Assembly: GCF_024609785.1 (NCBI RefSeq)
Contig: NZ_JANHJQ010000007.1
Location: 1-64,000 of the forward strand
Length of the DNA stretch: 64,000 bases
From: Pseudalkalibacillus decolorationis
GTDB taxonomy: Bacteria > Bacillota > Bacilli > Bacillales > Fictibacillaceae
Reading direction: 5' to 3'
Positions within the stretch are counted from its first letter, which is position 1; each line of letters starts with the position of its first letter. The notes below the pieces were generated by a model. It did not search any database and was not told the DNA's origin. It worked only from the letters and a program-made list of their open reading frames with translations. Below, one piece after another: positions 17,059 through 24,910 of this stretch. Both the position numbers and the translations under genes were made by a program.

Positions 17059-17104
17059 AGACCTCACTAGTAGCAGCTATTAATACTACTATGTGAGGTC
17101 TTTC
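17059..17104. terminator. Bidirectional terminator
   Basis: AGACCTCACTAGTAG pairs with CTACTATGTGAGGTCT; it separates the cupredoxin gene from the convergent small membrane protein. Just upstream (17043-17058) is a relic of the repeat head, TTCTTAACGTGCAAATAAG. Confidence 0.75.
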
Positions 17105-17117
17105 CAATTTAAACAAA

Positions 17118-17222
17118 TCAACCTACAATGTTCCAAAGTGAAAGTGCAGCAAAGATAAATGCGATAATAGCAATCGTTCCAGCAAGTAACGGTCTCAACA
17201 AGTCCATAAATGTATTCATCAT
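17118..17222 (-). CDS. Small single-span membrane protein, 34 residues
   Basis: ATG 17222, preceded by GAAGGAGCGATT, opens a frame of 34 codons: MMNTFMDLLRPLLAG, then the hydrophobic stretch TIAIIAFIFAALSLWNIVG and a stop. One transmembrane helix with a short amphipathic N-terminus. A strong ribosome binding site, a clean terminator and no overlap with other genes make it a credible small protein too short for usual ORF calling. Family not recognised. Confidence 0.6.
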   Translation of the reverse strand: MMNTFMDLLRPLLAGTIAIIAFIFAALSLWNIVG

Positions 17223-17417
17223 TAATAATCGCTCCTTCGAAAAATGTTTCGTTACTATAAAGACGAACTACTAAGCAAAAGGTTTCACGTTCATTACGAT
17301 TATTACAAAAACATTACGAAAGAACTAGAACTTTTTTTAGGATTTGTGGTTTAAAAAAGGTAGGACAGGGTATCCTCTTATTAACAACCTTTTATCCCCC
17401 TAACCCCTAAACCCTAA

Positions 17418-17455
17418 GAAAAAACCTTTCCCGATTTCGGGGAAGGTTTTTTCGT
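17418..17455. terminator. Terminator-type hairpin in a gene-free stretch
   Basis: GAAAAAACCTTTCCCGA-TTTC-GGGGAAGGTTTTTTC is a strong hairpin with T-run, but no gene ends near it on the plus strand (the nearest upstream gene on that strand ends at 17022). The rest of 17223-17480 shows nothing. Confidence 0.6.
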
Positions 17456-17484
17456 ACGTTGGGAAAGCATGACTATTTAGTGAG

Positions 17485-17574
17485 TAAAGAAAGTATAAAA
17501 ATACTTTCTATAGTATAAGCGCAACTAAAGCTCAGCCGGCACCAAAGGCTTGGCTTTGCTAAGTTTTCTTTATA
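17485..17574 (+). repeat. ACGTTAAGAAAGTATAA dispersed repeat, variant copy
   Basis: AGTAAAGAAAGTATAAAAAT then ACTTTCTATAGTATAAGCGC, AACTAAAGCTCAGCCGGC, AAAGGCTTGGCTTTGC and TAAGTTTTCTTTAT. The head is diverged (AGTAAAG instead of CGTTAAG) and the central hairpin is changed. Confidence 0.8.
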
Positions 17575-17654
17575 GTTCCGGTAGAAGTATGTAATAATAG
17601 GGATTGTGAAAAAATGAAATCGTTTATATGGTTGGACAAGAAGGAGGCACATTT

Positions 17655-18965
17655 GTGGATACAGCGGAAGTTCAACATGTGGATGTTGTAGTTGTTGGAG
17701 GGGGGCTTGCAGGTCTTTCTACTGCAGCTTATTTGTCAGAAAAGGGGAAAAAAGTCGCACTCTTGGAAAAGGGCCTTTTGGGGGGAAGAGCGGTGACGTT
17801 TAGCCTAAAAGGGTTTTCATTCAATTTTGGTGCACATGCAATCTATGGAAGAGATACTTCCATTTTGAAAACCTTTGAAAAAGAACTTGGAATCGACGTC
17901 GATTGGCGTGATTTTAAACCAAATAAAGCGAAATATGATATTGGGGATGAGCTGACTGCGGTTCCGGCAAACGTCAAAGGTTTGTTCCGGACCAAACTTG
18001 TAAAGGGTGCAGACAAACTTAAGTTTACCTTTGAGATTTTCAAAACGCTAACAAGTATGGAAAAGGGTCATCCGCATTTGTCGATCAAGAAATGGATGGA
18101 TCAACATAATTTAACGGAAGATGTCAAAGAAATGATGCTAACACTCGCATCCTCTAACTTTTTTACAAGCGAACCGGAAAAAATTCCATCTGATGTTTAT
18201 TTCGATTATTATCGTCGCTTATTTACGACGAATAAGCCTGTCGCCTATGTGGGTGGAGGTTGGCAGACGTTAATTAATAAGTTTGTAAACGTGATTGAGC
18301 GGAATGGCAGTGAAATTCTTACGAAGGCACGAGTAGAATCCGTTTCAACTGAAGGAGATCGAATCGTTGAGGTTCAGTCGAAAAAAGGAAATTTTCGGGC
18401 GAAGGAATTTGTTTTTTGTGCACCGCCATCTGAACTTGCTAAGATGTTAGTAGATACAGACCTAGAGTATTCTGTTAAACATTATGCACATTATGAGCCA
18501 AGCTATGTTTTCGTTTACGATCTTGGCTTGAAAAATCGAATTGATGTGCCGTACTCATATGTTTACGATAAGCCAAACAAAATGTTCATTACTGATATCA
18601 GCTTTTATGACGAGGGCTGTGTACCAGAAGGCGGGCAGCTGCTACAGGCAATCGCCTACATTAAAAAAGAAGAACTGGATGACAAAGAACGGCTTACTGA
18701 AATCGAGGAAAAGATTGAAGCGATGTACGATAAACATTTTAGTGGATGGCGGGATGAGCTCGTTGTGCCGCGGAAATCGAAACGTGCATCTGCACAAGAG
18801 ATTAAGTGGAAAATGAACCAGGAACCAATGCCTGTGTATTTCCCTGATTATCGAAACGCGTTCTTTGCTGGTGACTGGTGCGAAGGGAAAGGTCAGTTGT
18901 CCGAGCTTTCCTTCACGTCCGCATACGAAGCAAGCCAGCTTATTTTACAAAAAGACGAAGACTAA
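17655..18965 (+). CDS. FAD-dependent oxidoreductase (phytoene desaturase-like)
   Basis: About 436 residues from GTG 17655, seven bases after AAGGAGG; an in-frame ATG at 17628 has no such site. The dinucleotide-binding loop VVVVGGGLAGLS (11-22) and the following LLEKG..GGRAVTFSLKGFSFNFGAHAIYG block are those of the amine oxidase/phytoene desaturase flavoproteins. A C-terminal FAD-binding motif FFAGDWCEGKGQLSEL is present. The substrate is unknown; no carotenoid genes are near, so a carotenoid role is not supported by context. Confidence 0.88.
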   Translation: MDTAEVQHVDVVVVGGGLAGLSTAAYLSEKGKKVALLEKGLLGGRAVTFSLKGFSFNFGAHAIYGRDTSILKTFEKELGIDVDWRDFKPNKAKYDIGDELTAVPANVKGLFRTKLVKGADKLKFTFEIFKTLTSMEKGHPHLSIKKWMDQHNLTEDVKEMMLTLASSNFFTSEPEKIPSDVYFDYYRRLFTTNKPVAYVGGGWQTLINKFVNVIERNGSEILTKARVESVSTEGDRIVEVQSKKGNFRAKEFVFCAPPSELAKMLVDTDLEYSVKHYAHYEPSYVFVYDLGLKNRIDVPYSYVYDKPNKMFITDISFYDEGCVPEGGQLLQAIAYIKKEELDDKERLTEIEEKIEAMYDKHFSGWRDELVVPRKSKRASAQEIKWKMNQEPMPVYFPDYRNAFFAGDWCEGKGQLSELSFTSAYEASQLILQKDED

Positions 18966-19040
18966 ATAATCGCATTTAAGGAAAAAGGACTGTATTAAAG
19001 CATCATGTTACCGATGCCTTGGACAGTCCTTTCTGACAAG

Positions 19041-19197
19041 TAAAGAAAGTATAACTTTTTGATGCATAGATGTAATGTCTAGCTCCAGCACCCAGCCACT
19101 TGGATCACTTCAGACCTCCTGCGGCGGCGACAGCCTCCTCGTCGGTCTTCCAGTGACCTTCGTGGCTAGACAGGGCGCTTGCGCTTTTCTTATTTAA
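19041..19197 (+). repeat. ACGTTAAGAAAGTATAA repeat with GTCTAGCTCCAGC middle
   Basis: Head AGTAAAGAAAGTATAA, middle GCATAGATGTAATGTCTAGC and CTCCAGCACCCAGCCACTTG, paired arms around GGTCTTCC/AGACCTCC, tail GCGCTTGCGCTTTTCTTATT. The same middle occurs at 20.3 kb and, in part, in the 11.4 kb array. Confidence 0.75.
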
Positions 19198-19202
19198 AGA
19201 GA

Positions 19203-19499
19203 TTATACATATTTTTTAATTACACCTAACATTAATATCGATGAAGCTGATACGAGGACTGCGAATATGACCCAAATAACTAGTCCGGTCCATTCACTTA
19301 TCAATACCACGACAATCACTAAGAATCCGATTATCGTTACATATAGGCCAATCGCCTTTGCCAGACCTTCTTTATCTTCAATTGTGCTTTGATCATAATC
19401 TTTTATAATAGTAATCGATTTTTTCAATATAAAGCGTAAACCAAGGATAATTAAAGTCACCCCGACCAGTGAAATTAGAATCACTTTGTTCGTTTCCAT
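19203..19499 (-). CDS. Small integral membrane protein, 98 residues
   Basis: Three hydrophobic segments (about 5-24, 48-67 and 70-90) separated by a charged loop (KKSITIIKDYDQSTIEDKEG). Start ATG 19499 follows AAAGGTGG. The layout resembles DUF3784-type small membrane proteins of Bacillus, but I cannot assign it with confidence. Monocistronic, ending at a repeat copy. Confidence 0.7.
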   Translation of the reverse strand: METNKVILISLVGVTLIILGLRFILKKSITIIKDYDQSTIEDKEGLAKAIGLYVTIIGFLVIVVVLISEWTGLVIWVIFAVLVSASSILMLGVIKKYV

Positions 19500-19673
19500 C
19501 GTTTGACCACCTTTATTTTTCTATCTCTACAATACTATTTGTAGTAACTGATTGTAAACGTTTTCTAGGAAGGGGTCATCATTGAAACTGAATACATTAT
19601 GCCAATTATCCACGAATATTTATATATAGTTGGAGGATTATTTTGAACTAAAGCGGGTATACATCCTTAAAAG

Positions 19674-20011
19674 TATGTTTTCAAAAAGTAGACGAATCAG
19701 AATTTCTTATAGGAAGTTCGACTAAATACGTTACGTCCTGTAACAACGTCGAACTGACTCACATCGTGTGAGCCCAAGGCACGACAGTTTTGAGGACCGG
19801 AGCGACGAGCGGTACTTGCATAGAAGCTACGAGTTGTACCGAGGAAGCTTACTCCAAAGCTTAGCTTGTAGACGCAGGTACATATGGAACTTCACTAACT
19901 ACTTCACGTCCTGTGAAAACGTCGAAGTCAGCACGTCCATGTGCAAGTCCGGAAAAACCGAGTAACGTAGAAATTCGCCGTTTATCATTTGAATACTTTT
20001 TGAACATCCAC
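19674..20011 (-). mobile_element. MITE-like element, copy 4 (338 bp, inverted and diverged)
   Basis: Minus-strand start GTGGATGTTCAAAAAGTATTC and opposite end CTTTTTGAAAACATA match the termini of copy 1 with changes. TAAAAG flanks both sides (19668-19673 and 20012-20017). Its interior (CCGGAGCGACGAGCGGTACT, GAGTTGTACCGAGGAAGCTT, ACTACTTCACGTCCTGTGAA) is the reverse complement of copy 1. The right duplicate supplies part of the AAAAGGAGG site of the next gene. Confidence 0.8.
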
Positions 20012-20030
20012 TAAAAGGAGGCGGAAGATC

Positions 20031-20234
20031 ATGATTTGGTTATGGTTTTTAATCCCGCTGTTAGTCGTGATAACTGTAGCTATTGTGTATGAATATCGGA
20101 ATAGAAAAAGAGCAAATGTTCAATTCAACTCCAAAGAATTTCAGGAACGCCCATTCAGCCAACAAGAGAAGCAGCATAATGACCAGAAACATTATGGTGT
20201 CGGAGGGGAAGGGAACCAGCCACCTCCAACCTAA
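20031..20234 (+). CDS. Small membrane-anchored hydrophilic protein, 67 residues
   Basis: ATG 20031 follows AAAAGGAGGCGG. One N-terminal transmembrane helix (WLWFLIPLLVVITVAIVY) and a polar tail rich in Gln, Asn and Lys ending GEGNQPPPT. N-in or N-out cannot be told. I recognise no family. The ribosome binding site lies at the edge of the MITE copy, so expression may depend on the insertion. Confidence 0.6.
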   Translation: MIWLWFLIPLLVVITVAIVYEYRNRKRANVQFNSKEFQERPFSQQEKQHNDQKHYGVGGEGNQPPPT

Positions 20235-20306
20235 ATCATTCTTTAAGTTATTTATCTATAGAGTCATACGGCTCCGCGACGGATTCGAGTTGCGGGGTTT
20301 TCAGCA

Positions 20307-20421
20307 CGTTAAGAAAGTAAAAAAATTTGTTGCATAGATGTGATGTCTAGCTCCAGCACCTAATCCCTTGGACCACTTTAGTCCTCCTGCGTTTGATTGG
20401 GAAAGGCTCATCTCTTTTCTT
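20307..20421 (+). repeat. ACGTTAAGAAAGTATAA repeat with GTCTAGCTCCAGC middle
   Basis: CACGTTAAGAAAGTAAAAAA, then TTGCATAGATGTGATGTCTA, GCTCCAGCACCTAATCCCTT and a tail CTCATCTCTTTTCTT. Second copy of the 19.1 kb variant. Confidence 0.75.
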
Positions 20422-20480
20422 CGGTCTATTCCTTCTGTAAAATAATGATACGTATTGTTTTTAGAAAAGGGGGGCTTAAC

Positions 20481-21362
20481 ATGACTTCGACAGGTCTTGT
20501 ATTAGAAGGTGGAGGTATGAGGGGTGTTTATACAGCAGGGGTTTTAGAATTTTTTATGGAGCAAGATTTCTACCTCCCTTATGTGATTGGTGTGTCAGCG
20601 GGGGCTTGCCATGCTGCATCGTATCTTTCTAGGCAAAAAGGGAGAAACAAGCAGGTGTGTATCGGTTATGTACAGCACCCGGATTATATTTCACTGAAAA
20701 ACCTCATACGAAAGAAACAACTGTTTGGTATGGATTTGATTTTCGATGTAATACCGAATCAACTCGTTCCATTTGATTACGATGCTTTTCATCAAACAGC
20801 AGAAAAATTTGTAATTGGAACGACCGACTGTATGACGGGTGAGCCGGTTTACTATGAAAAGTCTGCTTATCGCGATCACATCTTGCCAATCCTTCGTGCC
20901 TCTAGTTCTTTACCTTTTATGGCACCGGTCATCGAGCTTGAAGGCAGACATTTGATGGATGGTGGAATCTCAGATCCCATTCCGATTAAACGTTCCGAAC
21001 AAGATGGTAATACGAAGAATATTGTCATTTTAACCAGAAATGATGGCTATTTAAAAAAACGATCCAAGCTGAACTGGTTAGCAAGAAGATTTTACCCGAA
21101 ATACAAAGGACTTATCGAACGACTTGATGATCGATTCCAAAACTATAATGATACCTTATCTTATATCCAGGAAAAAGAGAAAAGCGGGGACGTATATGTC
21201 ATCCGGCCGACTGAACGGATAAAAGTCGGACGTGCCGAACGAAATCCTGTGAAACTTACGGAATTATACGAGCAAGGCTATCGTGATGCCGCTAAACACC
21301 TAGATTCAATCAAACGGTGGCAAGAGGCGCCGCCCAAAACTGTTGATGGTCCAAAAATGTAA
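20481..21362 (+). CDS. Patatin-like phospholipase family protein
   Basis: About 293 residues from ATG 20481 (AAAAGGGGGG site). The oxyanion hole G-G-G-M-R-G (10-15), nucleophile elbow G-V-S39-A-G and catalytic D160 in M-D-G-G give the complete Ser-Asp dyad. The protein hydrolyses acyl esters of lipids; it lacks a signal peptide and is probably cytosolic. It is similar in plan to Bacillus YlbK/YqhO-type patatins. Monocistronic, with a repeat upstream. Confidence 0.92.
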   Translation: MTSTGLVLEGGGMRGVYTAGVLEFFMEQDFYLPYVIGVSAGACHAASYLSRQKGRNKQVCIGYVQHPDYISLKNLIRKKQLFGMDLIFDVIPNQLVPFDYDAFHQTAEKFVIGTTDCMTGEPVYYEKSAYRDHILPILRASSSLPFMAPVIELEGRHLMDGGISDPIPIKRSEQDGNTKNIVILTRNDGYLKKRSKLNWLARRFYPKYKGLIERLDDRFQNYNDTLSYIQEKEKSGDVYVIRPTERIKVGRAERNPVKLTELYEQGYRDAAKHLDSIKRWQEAPPKTVDGPKM

Positions 21363-21516
21363 GCTCATTAGGGATAGTGCTTATTAAAGCTGCACATATT
21401 ATCGCAAATAGCCCCTCGTTAGTGTACCGGTGGCATTATTGTTCAATTCTTCTCCATTGACATCGACCTTTCTTTTGATAAAAATAGGGGTAGTACATAC
21501 TTTAGGAGGACGTTGC

Positions 21517-22227
21517 ATGGCCAAGAAAAAGAAAAATCAAACCGTATACAAGCCCCCGAAAAATAGTAACAAAGGATTTATCTTAATCATTGGTGGTATT
21601 TTTGTATTAGCTGCTGTTCTATTATTTGTAATCAGTAATCAGGAAGAAGGTACTAATGAACAGTCTGCTAATAATGACGTGGAAGTTAATTATGAAGGAC
21701 AGCCTTCGATAGGAGAGGAGGACGCCCCAGTTAAAATAGTAGAATTTGCGGACTTCAAATGTCCTGCTTGTGCTCAGTTCGAAGCCGAAGTTTATCCGCA
21801 GATTAAGGCTGACTTTATTGATACAGGAAAAGCAGAGTTGTTTATGGTAAATAAGCCTTTCCTGGCACCTGATTCGAAAATAGCCGCATCAGTTGGCGAA
21901 GCTGTTTACGCCCAGGATGAAAAAGCATTTTGGAAATACTACGATGTGGTGTTTAAAAATCAGGGAAGTGAGCAGGAAGCCTGGGCTACAGAAGAGTTTT
22001 TAATCGGATTGATTGAAAAAAACATTAAAGGAATTGACACTGAACAGCTGAAGAAAGACCTTGAAGCAAATAAATTTGAAGATGAGATAGAGACGGATAT
22101 TAAAATGAGCAATCAGGTTCAAAGTACGCCAACTATCATCATTAATGGAAAAATGATTGAAAATCCATTTGATTATGAAAATTCCATTAAACCAGCTATT
22201 GAAGAAGCATTGGAGAACAATGAATAA
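21517..22227 (+). CDS. bdbD: Thiol-disulfide oxidoreductase BdbD (DsbA family)
   Basis: About 236 residues from ATG 21517 (AGGAGG site). A signal anchor (about 19-40) places a DsbA-type thioredoxin domain outside the membrane. The active site is C82-P-A-C85 and the cis-proline loop is STPTIII. BdbD oxidises exported proteins and is re-oxidised by BdbC, which overlaps it by eight bases (ATGAATAA). The pair is needed in B. subtilis for competence proteins and some secreted products. Confidence 0.95.
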   Translation: MAKKKKNQTVYKPPKNSNKGFILIIGGIFVLAAVLLFVISNQEEGTNEQSANNDVEVNYEGQPSIGEEDAPVKIVEFADFKCPACAQFEAEVYPQIKADFIDTGKAELFMVNKPFLAPDSKIAASVGEAVYAQDEKAFWKYYDVVFKNQGSEQEAWATEEFLIGLIEKNIKGIDTEQLKKDLEANKFEDEIETDIKMSNQVQSTPTIIINGKMIENPFDYENSIKPAIEEALENNE

Positions 22228-22624
22228 GCTTAGTTCTTTCGCATGGATCACATCGATTGTTGCGGTTCTCGGGAGTCTTTATTTTAGCGAAATGGCAGGA
22301 TTTGTCCCGTGTGAACTATGCTGGTATCAACGGATCTTGATGTACCCACTCGTCGTTATTATTGGAATTGGACTTTATACAGATGATTTGAAGCTTCCAT
22401 ACTATGTTCTACCGCTAAGTGTTCTCGGAATACTCTTATCGAGCTTTCATTATTTACATCAAAAAACGGATTGGTTCGATGAAGCGGTTGCGTGTACAGA
22501 AGGGGTCCCGTGTTCAGGAGAGTACATCAACTGGCTCGGATTTATCACCATCCCTTTTCTAGCATTAGTGGCATTTGTGATCATTACGGTGACGATGATT
22601 TTACAGTTGAATAAATCGAACTAA
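22220..22624 (+). CDS. bdbC: Disulfide bond oxidase BdbC (DsbB family)
   Basis: A 134-residue membrane protein with four transmembrane helices. The quinone-side cysteines are C31-E-L-C34 and the BdbD-facing pair is C92 and C98 (ACTEGVPCSG). It passes electrons from BdbD to quinone. ATG 22220 overlaps the end of bdbD, so translation is coupled. A terminator follows. Confidence 0.95.
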   Translation: MNKLSSFAWITSIVAVLGSLYFSEMAGFVPCELCWYQRILMYPLVVIIGIGLYTDDLKLPYYVLPLSVLGILLSSFHYLHQKTDWFDEAVACTEGVPCSGEYINWLGFITIPFLALVAFVIITVTMILQLNKSN

Positions 22625-22632
22625 AAAGATGC

Positions 22633-22680
22633 AGCTGATCATCTAGGGTTTTGAAAAGCCTAATGATGATCAGCTTTTTA
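22633..22680 (+). terminator. Terminator of bdbDC
   Basis: AGCTGATCAT pairs with ATGATCAGCT, followed by TTTTTAAT. An additional hairpin CAAAGCGG-N8-CCGCTTTG at 22731-22754 lacks a T-run. Confidence 0.8.
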
Positions 22681-22856
22681 ATCTATCAGGCTTGCTGAAA
22701 AATCGGAAAAAGTTTAATAAATAATCTGAACAAAGCGGAAAAAATACCGCTTTGCACCAATTAAATCCAATTTTGTCCTGGCAAAAGAGTTGTTCATTTA
22801 AATGAGAATGGATACGATAAGATAAGGAAATTACTTTTACTTGAAGGGTGATTATA

Positions 22857-23615
22857 ATGAACAATACGATAGAAACGATCCTCAACCATCGCTCAATCCG
22901 CTCGTTTAAAGATATCCCTCTTACCGATGAACAGATCACTATGATTGTCCGATGTGCACAGTCCGCAGCGACTTCGAGTTATCTTCAAGTGTACTCGATC
23001 ATTGGGGTAAAGGATCCGGTGAAAAAGCAAAAGCTGGCTGAGCTTGCCGGAAATCAGGATTATGTAGCAAACAACGGTCATTTCTTTGTATTCTGCGCAG
23101 ACTTGAATCGGCATAAATTAGCGGCAGAGTTAGAGAATGTTCCACTTGAAGATATTGTGGAGACGCTGGAATCAACTGAAAAATTCATGGTTGGGTTAAT
23201 CGATGCAGCACTTGCGGCGCAAAATGCAGTTATCTCAGCTGAATCAATGGGGCTCGGTATTTGTTTCATAGGTGGTTTGAGAAATAATCTACCGGAAGTT
23301 GCTAACGTTCTAAAAACTCCAGATCGAGTCATACCACTGTTCGGTTTGTGTGTTGGGGTTCCAGACCAACAGCCTGGCCAAAAGCAGCGCCTGCCAATGG
23401 AGAATTTGTATCACGTTGATGAATATATGCAGGATGATGAGCAGTTTAAACAACAACTCTCCCGATATAATGAGGACATCTCCAACTATTATCAAAAGCG
23501 TACAGAGGGAAAACGATCGCATACATGGACGGAAATTGTTACCTCGAAAATGACCAAACCTGTTCGGATGTATATGAAAGACTTTCTCAACAACATCAAG
23601 TTACCATTAAAATAG
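22857..23615 (+). CDS. nfrA: NADPH-dependent FMN oxidoreductase NfrA
   Basis: A 252-residue nitroreductase-family flavoprotein from ATG 22857. The opening NNTIETILNHRSIRSF, the AGNQDYVANNGHFFVFCAD block and GLGICFIGG are nearly the NfrA consensus of Bacillus. It reduces FMN, nitro compounds and quinones with NADPH and is stress-induced in B. subtilis. Cytosolic. Monocistronic here. Confidence 0.93.
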   Translation: MNNTIETILNHRSIRSFKDIPLTDEQITMIVRCAQSAATSSYLQVYSIIGVKDPVKKQKLAELAGNQDYVANNGHFFVFCADLNRHKLAAELENVPLEDIVETLESTEKFMVGLIDAALAAQNAVISAESMGLGICFIGGLRNNLPEVANVLKTPDRVIPLFGLCVGVPDQQPGQKQRLPMENLYHVDEYMQDDEQFKQQLSRYNEDISNYYQKRTEGKRSHTWTEIVTSKMTKPVRMYMKDFLNNIKLPLK

Positions 23616-23690
23616 TGACGTGTAATCATCGAATAACTCCTTATAAAATGCACAGACTATCAGATAACGATTAAATAGTGGAGGGATTCG

Positions 23691-23846
23691 ATGACAAAGC
23701 GGAAGCAAATTAAAAACAAGGTACAGAATCACAATCAAACACCGACGAAAAGCTTACCTGATCTTGAGATAGCAGAAGAAATTGCAAAAGGCCCGACAAA
23801 ATTAGATTCCAAGGATGCACCAAAGCGCGATAAACAAAATCTTTAA
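23691..23846 (+). CDS. Small hydrophilic protein, 51 residues
   Basis: ATG 23691 lies six bases after GGAGGG. The product, MTKRKQIKNKVQNHNQTPTK then SLPDLEIAEEIAKGPTKLDS and KDAPKRDKQNL, is very polar and has no cysteine or membrane span. The composition resembles small Bacillus spore or core proteins, but no family is recognised. A MITE-like element is inserted exactly at its TAA stop, as with the ABC-F gene. Confidence 0.6.
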   Translation: MTKRKQIKNKVQNHNQTPTKSLPDLEIAEEIAKGPTKLDSKDAPKRDKQNL

Positions 23847-23848
23847 GG

Positions 23849-24000
23849 GGTTGTTCAAAAAGTCCGGTAAAAATAGCTGTCGAATTTCTTCGTTGTTCGA
23901 TCTCTCCGGTCCTCACGTATTAATAGCATACGTTCTGGTCCTCGAGATTTTCACGCCTCGAACTTCTCGGCTTTTTTTGTCCTCCTTTTTGAACACGCAC
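23849..24000 (+). mobile_element. MITE-like element, copy 2 (152 bp)
   Basis: GGTTGTTCAAAAAGTCCGGT to CCTCCTTTTTGAACACGCAC. Flanked by TTTAA (23842-23846, containing the stop codon of the small gene, and 24001-24005). The first 40 bases are nearly identical to copy 1; most of the interior is deleted. Confidence 0.85.
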
Positions 24001-24022
24001 TTTAATCACTTTCATAATAAAT

Positions 24023-24067
24023 ATAGAAAAACGAGACGGTAAATTGAACCCTGTCTCGTTTTTCTAT
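24023..24067. terminator. Terminator of the NAD(P)H oxidoreductase gene
   Basis: ATAGAAAAACGAGAC pairs perfectly with GTCTCGTTTTTCTAT. A- and T-runs flank it, so it works in both directions. Confidence 0.85.
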
Positions 24068-24080
24068 TATATAGTCCAGC

Positions 24081-24629
24081 TTATTTGGTTATTGATTTTA
24101 ACCGTTCATTTAATTGCTCAGCCTGGACGAGTGCCACAGTATCTTGAAGAACCTCACCGGGTTGATTTCCTTTCCCTATAATATAACCGACGAATTCCAT
24201 TGCAACAAAATCGAAAATGTAGTGGAACTGTTGGATAAGCGGGAGAGCCTTTAGTTTCGGATTGTCTCCACCACAGCAAATCACAAATGCCTTTTTCTGA
24301 GATAGCTCTCCTTTAAAATCAAAACGAGAATCTCTCAAGCTTTGAGACCATCGATCAATGAGGTCTTTCATTGAACCAGACATTCCGTACCAATATACTG
24401 GTGTTGCAAAAACGAGGAGATCATGATCGAGCATTAACTGAACGAGTTGATCATTGTCATCCTCTACAGGTTGAAATCCACCTTCTACATGTCGTAAATC
24501 ATCAATTGGATAAATGTTGTAATCCTTTAAATGAACATGGGTTACATCCAAACCTTCCAAAGCTTTTTTTGTTAATTGCTCCGTATTCCCACCTGCTCTT
24601 GCACTGCCATATAGCGCTAAAATCTTCAT
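24081..24629 (-). CDS. Flavodoxin-fold NAD(P)H-dependent oxidoreductase
   Basis: A 182-residue protein from ATG 24629 with AGGAGG nine bases upstream. It has the FMN-reductase pattern: LYGSARAGGNTEQL phosphate loop (5-18), the ATPVYWYGMSGSMKDLIDRW block and VICCGGDN. It belongs to the NADPH-dependent FMN reductase / YwqN-like family and reduces quinones or azo and chromate compounds in relatives. Monocistronic, next to clpE but transcribed away from it. Confidence 0.88.
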   Translation of the reverse strand: MKILALYGSARAGGNTEQLTKKALEGLDVTHVHLKDYNIYPIDDLRHVEGGFQPVEDDNDQLVQLMLDHDLLVFATPVYWYGMSGSMKDLIDRWSQSLRDSRFDFKGELSQKKAFVICCGGDNPKLKALPLIQQFHYIFDFVAMEFVGYIIGKGNQPGEVLQDTVALVQAEQLNERLKSITK

Positions 24630-24799
24630 AAACAAGTCCTCCTACATTTTCAATGTGTCTTCTCATCCTATCCTATCCTTCTATTTACATGCGAGGATAC
24701 AGTCTCCCATCTTAGAAACAGAACCTTTGCATCGGAATGGATGCTCTGTTATTCTCATAGACCCAACCAGAAATAGGGAAATTTTTATAAGCAAAAACC

Positions 24800-24854
24800 T
24801 TGAAAGTCAAAAAAGGTCAAAGTATAATACAATTAAAGGTCAAAGATAGTCAAA
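24800..24854 (+). promoter_or_regulatory. clpE sigma-A promoter overlapped by two CtsR operators
   Basis: TTGAAA (24800-24805), a 17-base spacer and TATAAT (24823-24828). CtsR heptads occur as direct repeats spaced by three bases: AGTCAAA/GGTCAAA at 24805-24811 and 24815-24821, and GGTCAAA/AGTCAAA at 24838-24844 and 24848-24854. This is the class III heat-shock arrangement, one site in the promoter and one just downstream. Confidence 0.93.
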
Positions 24855-24910
24855 GTCAGATAGACCTTTTTCATATGTTAAGTATAAAAACTTTTTAGGA
24901 GGTCATGATT

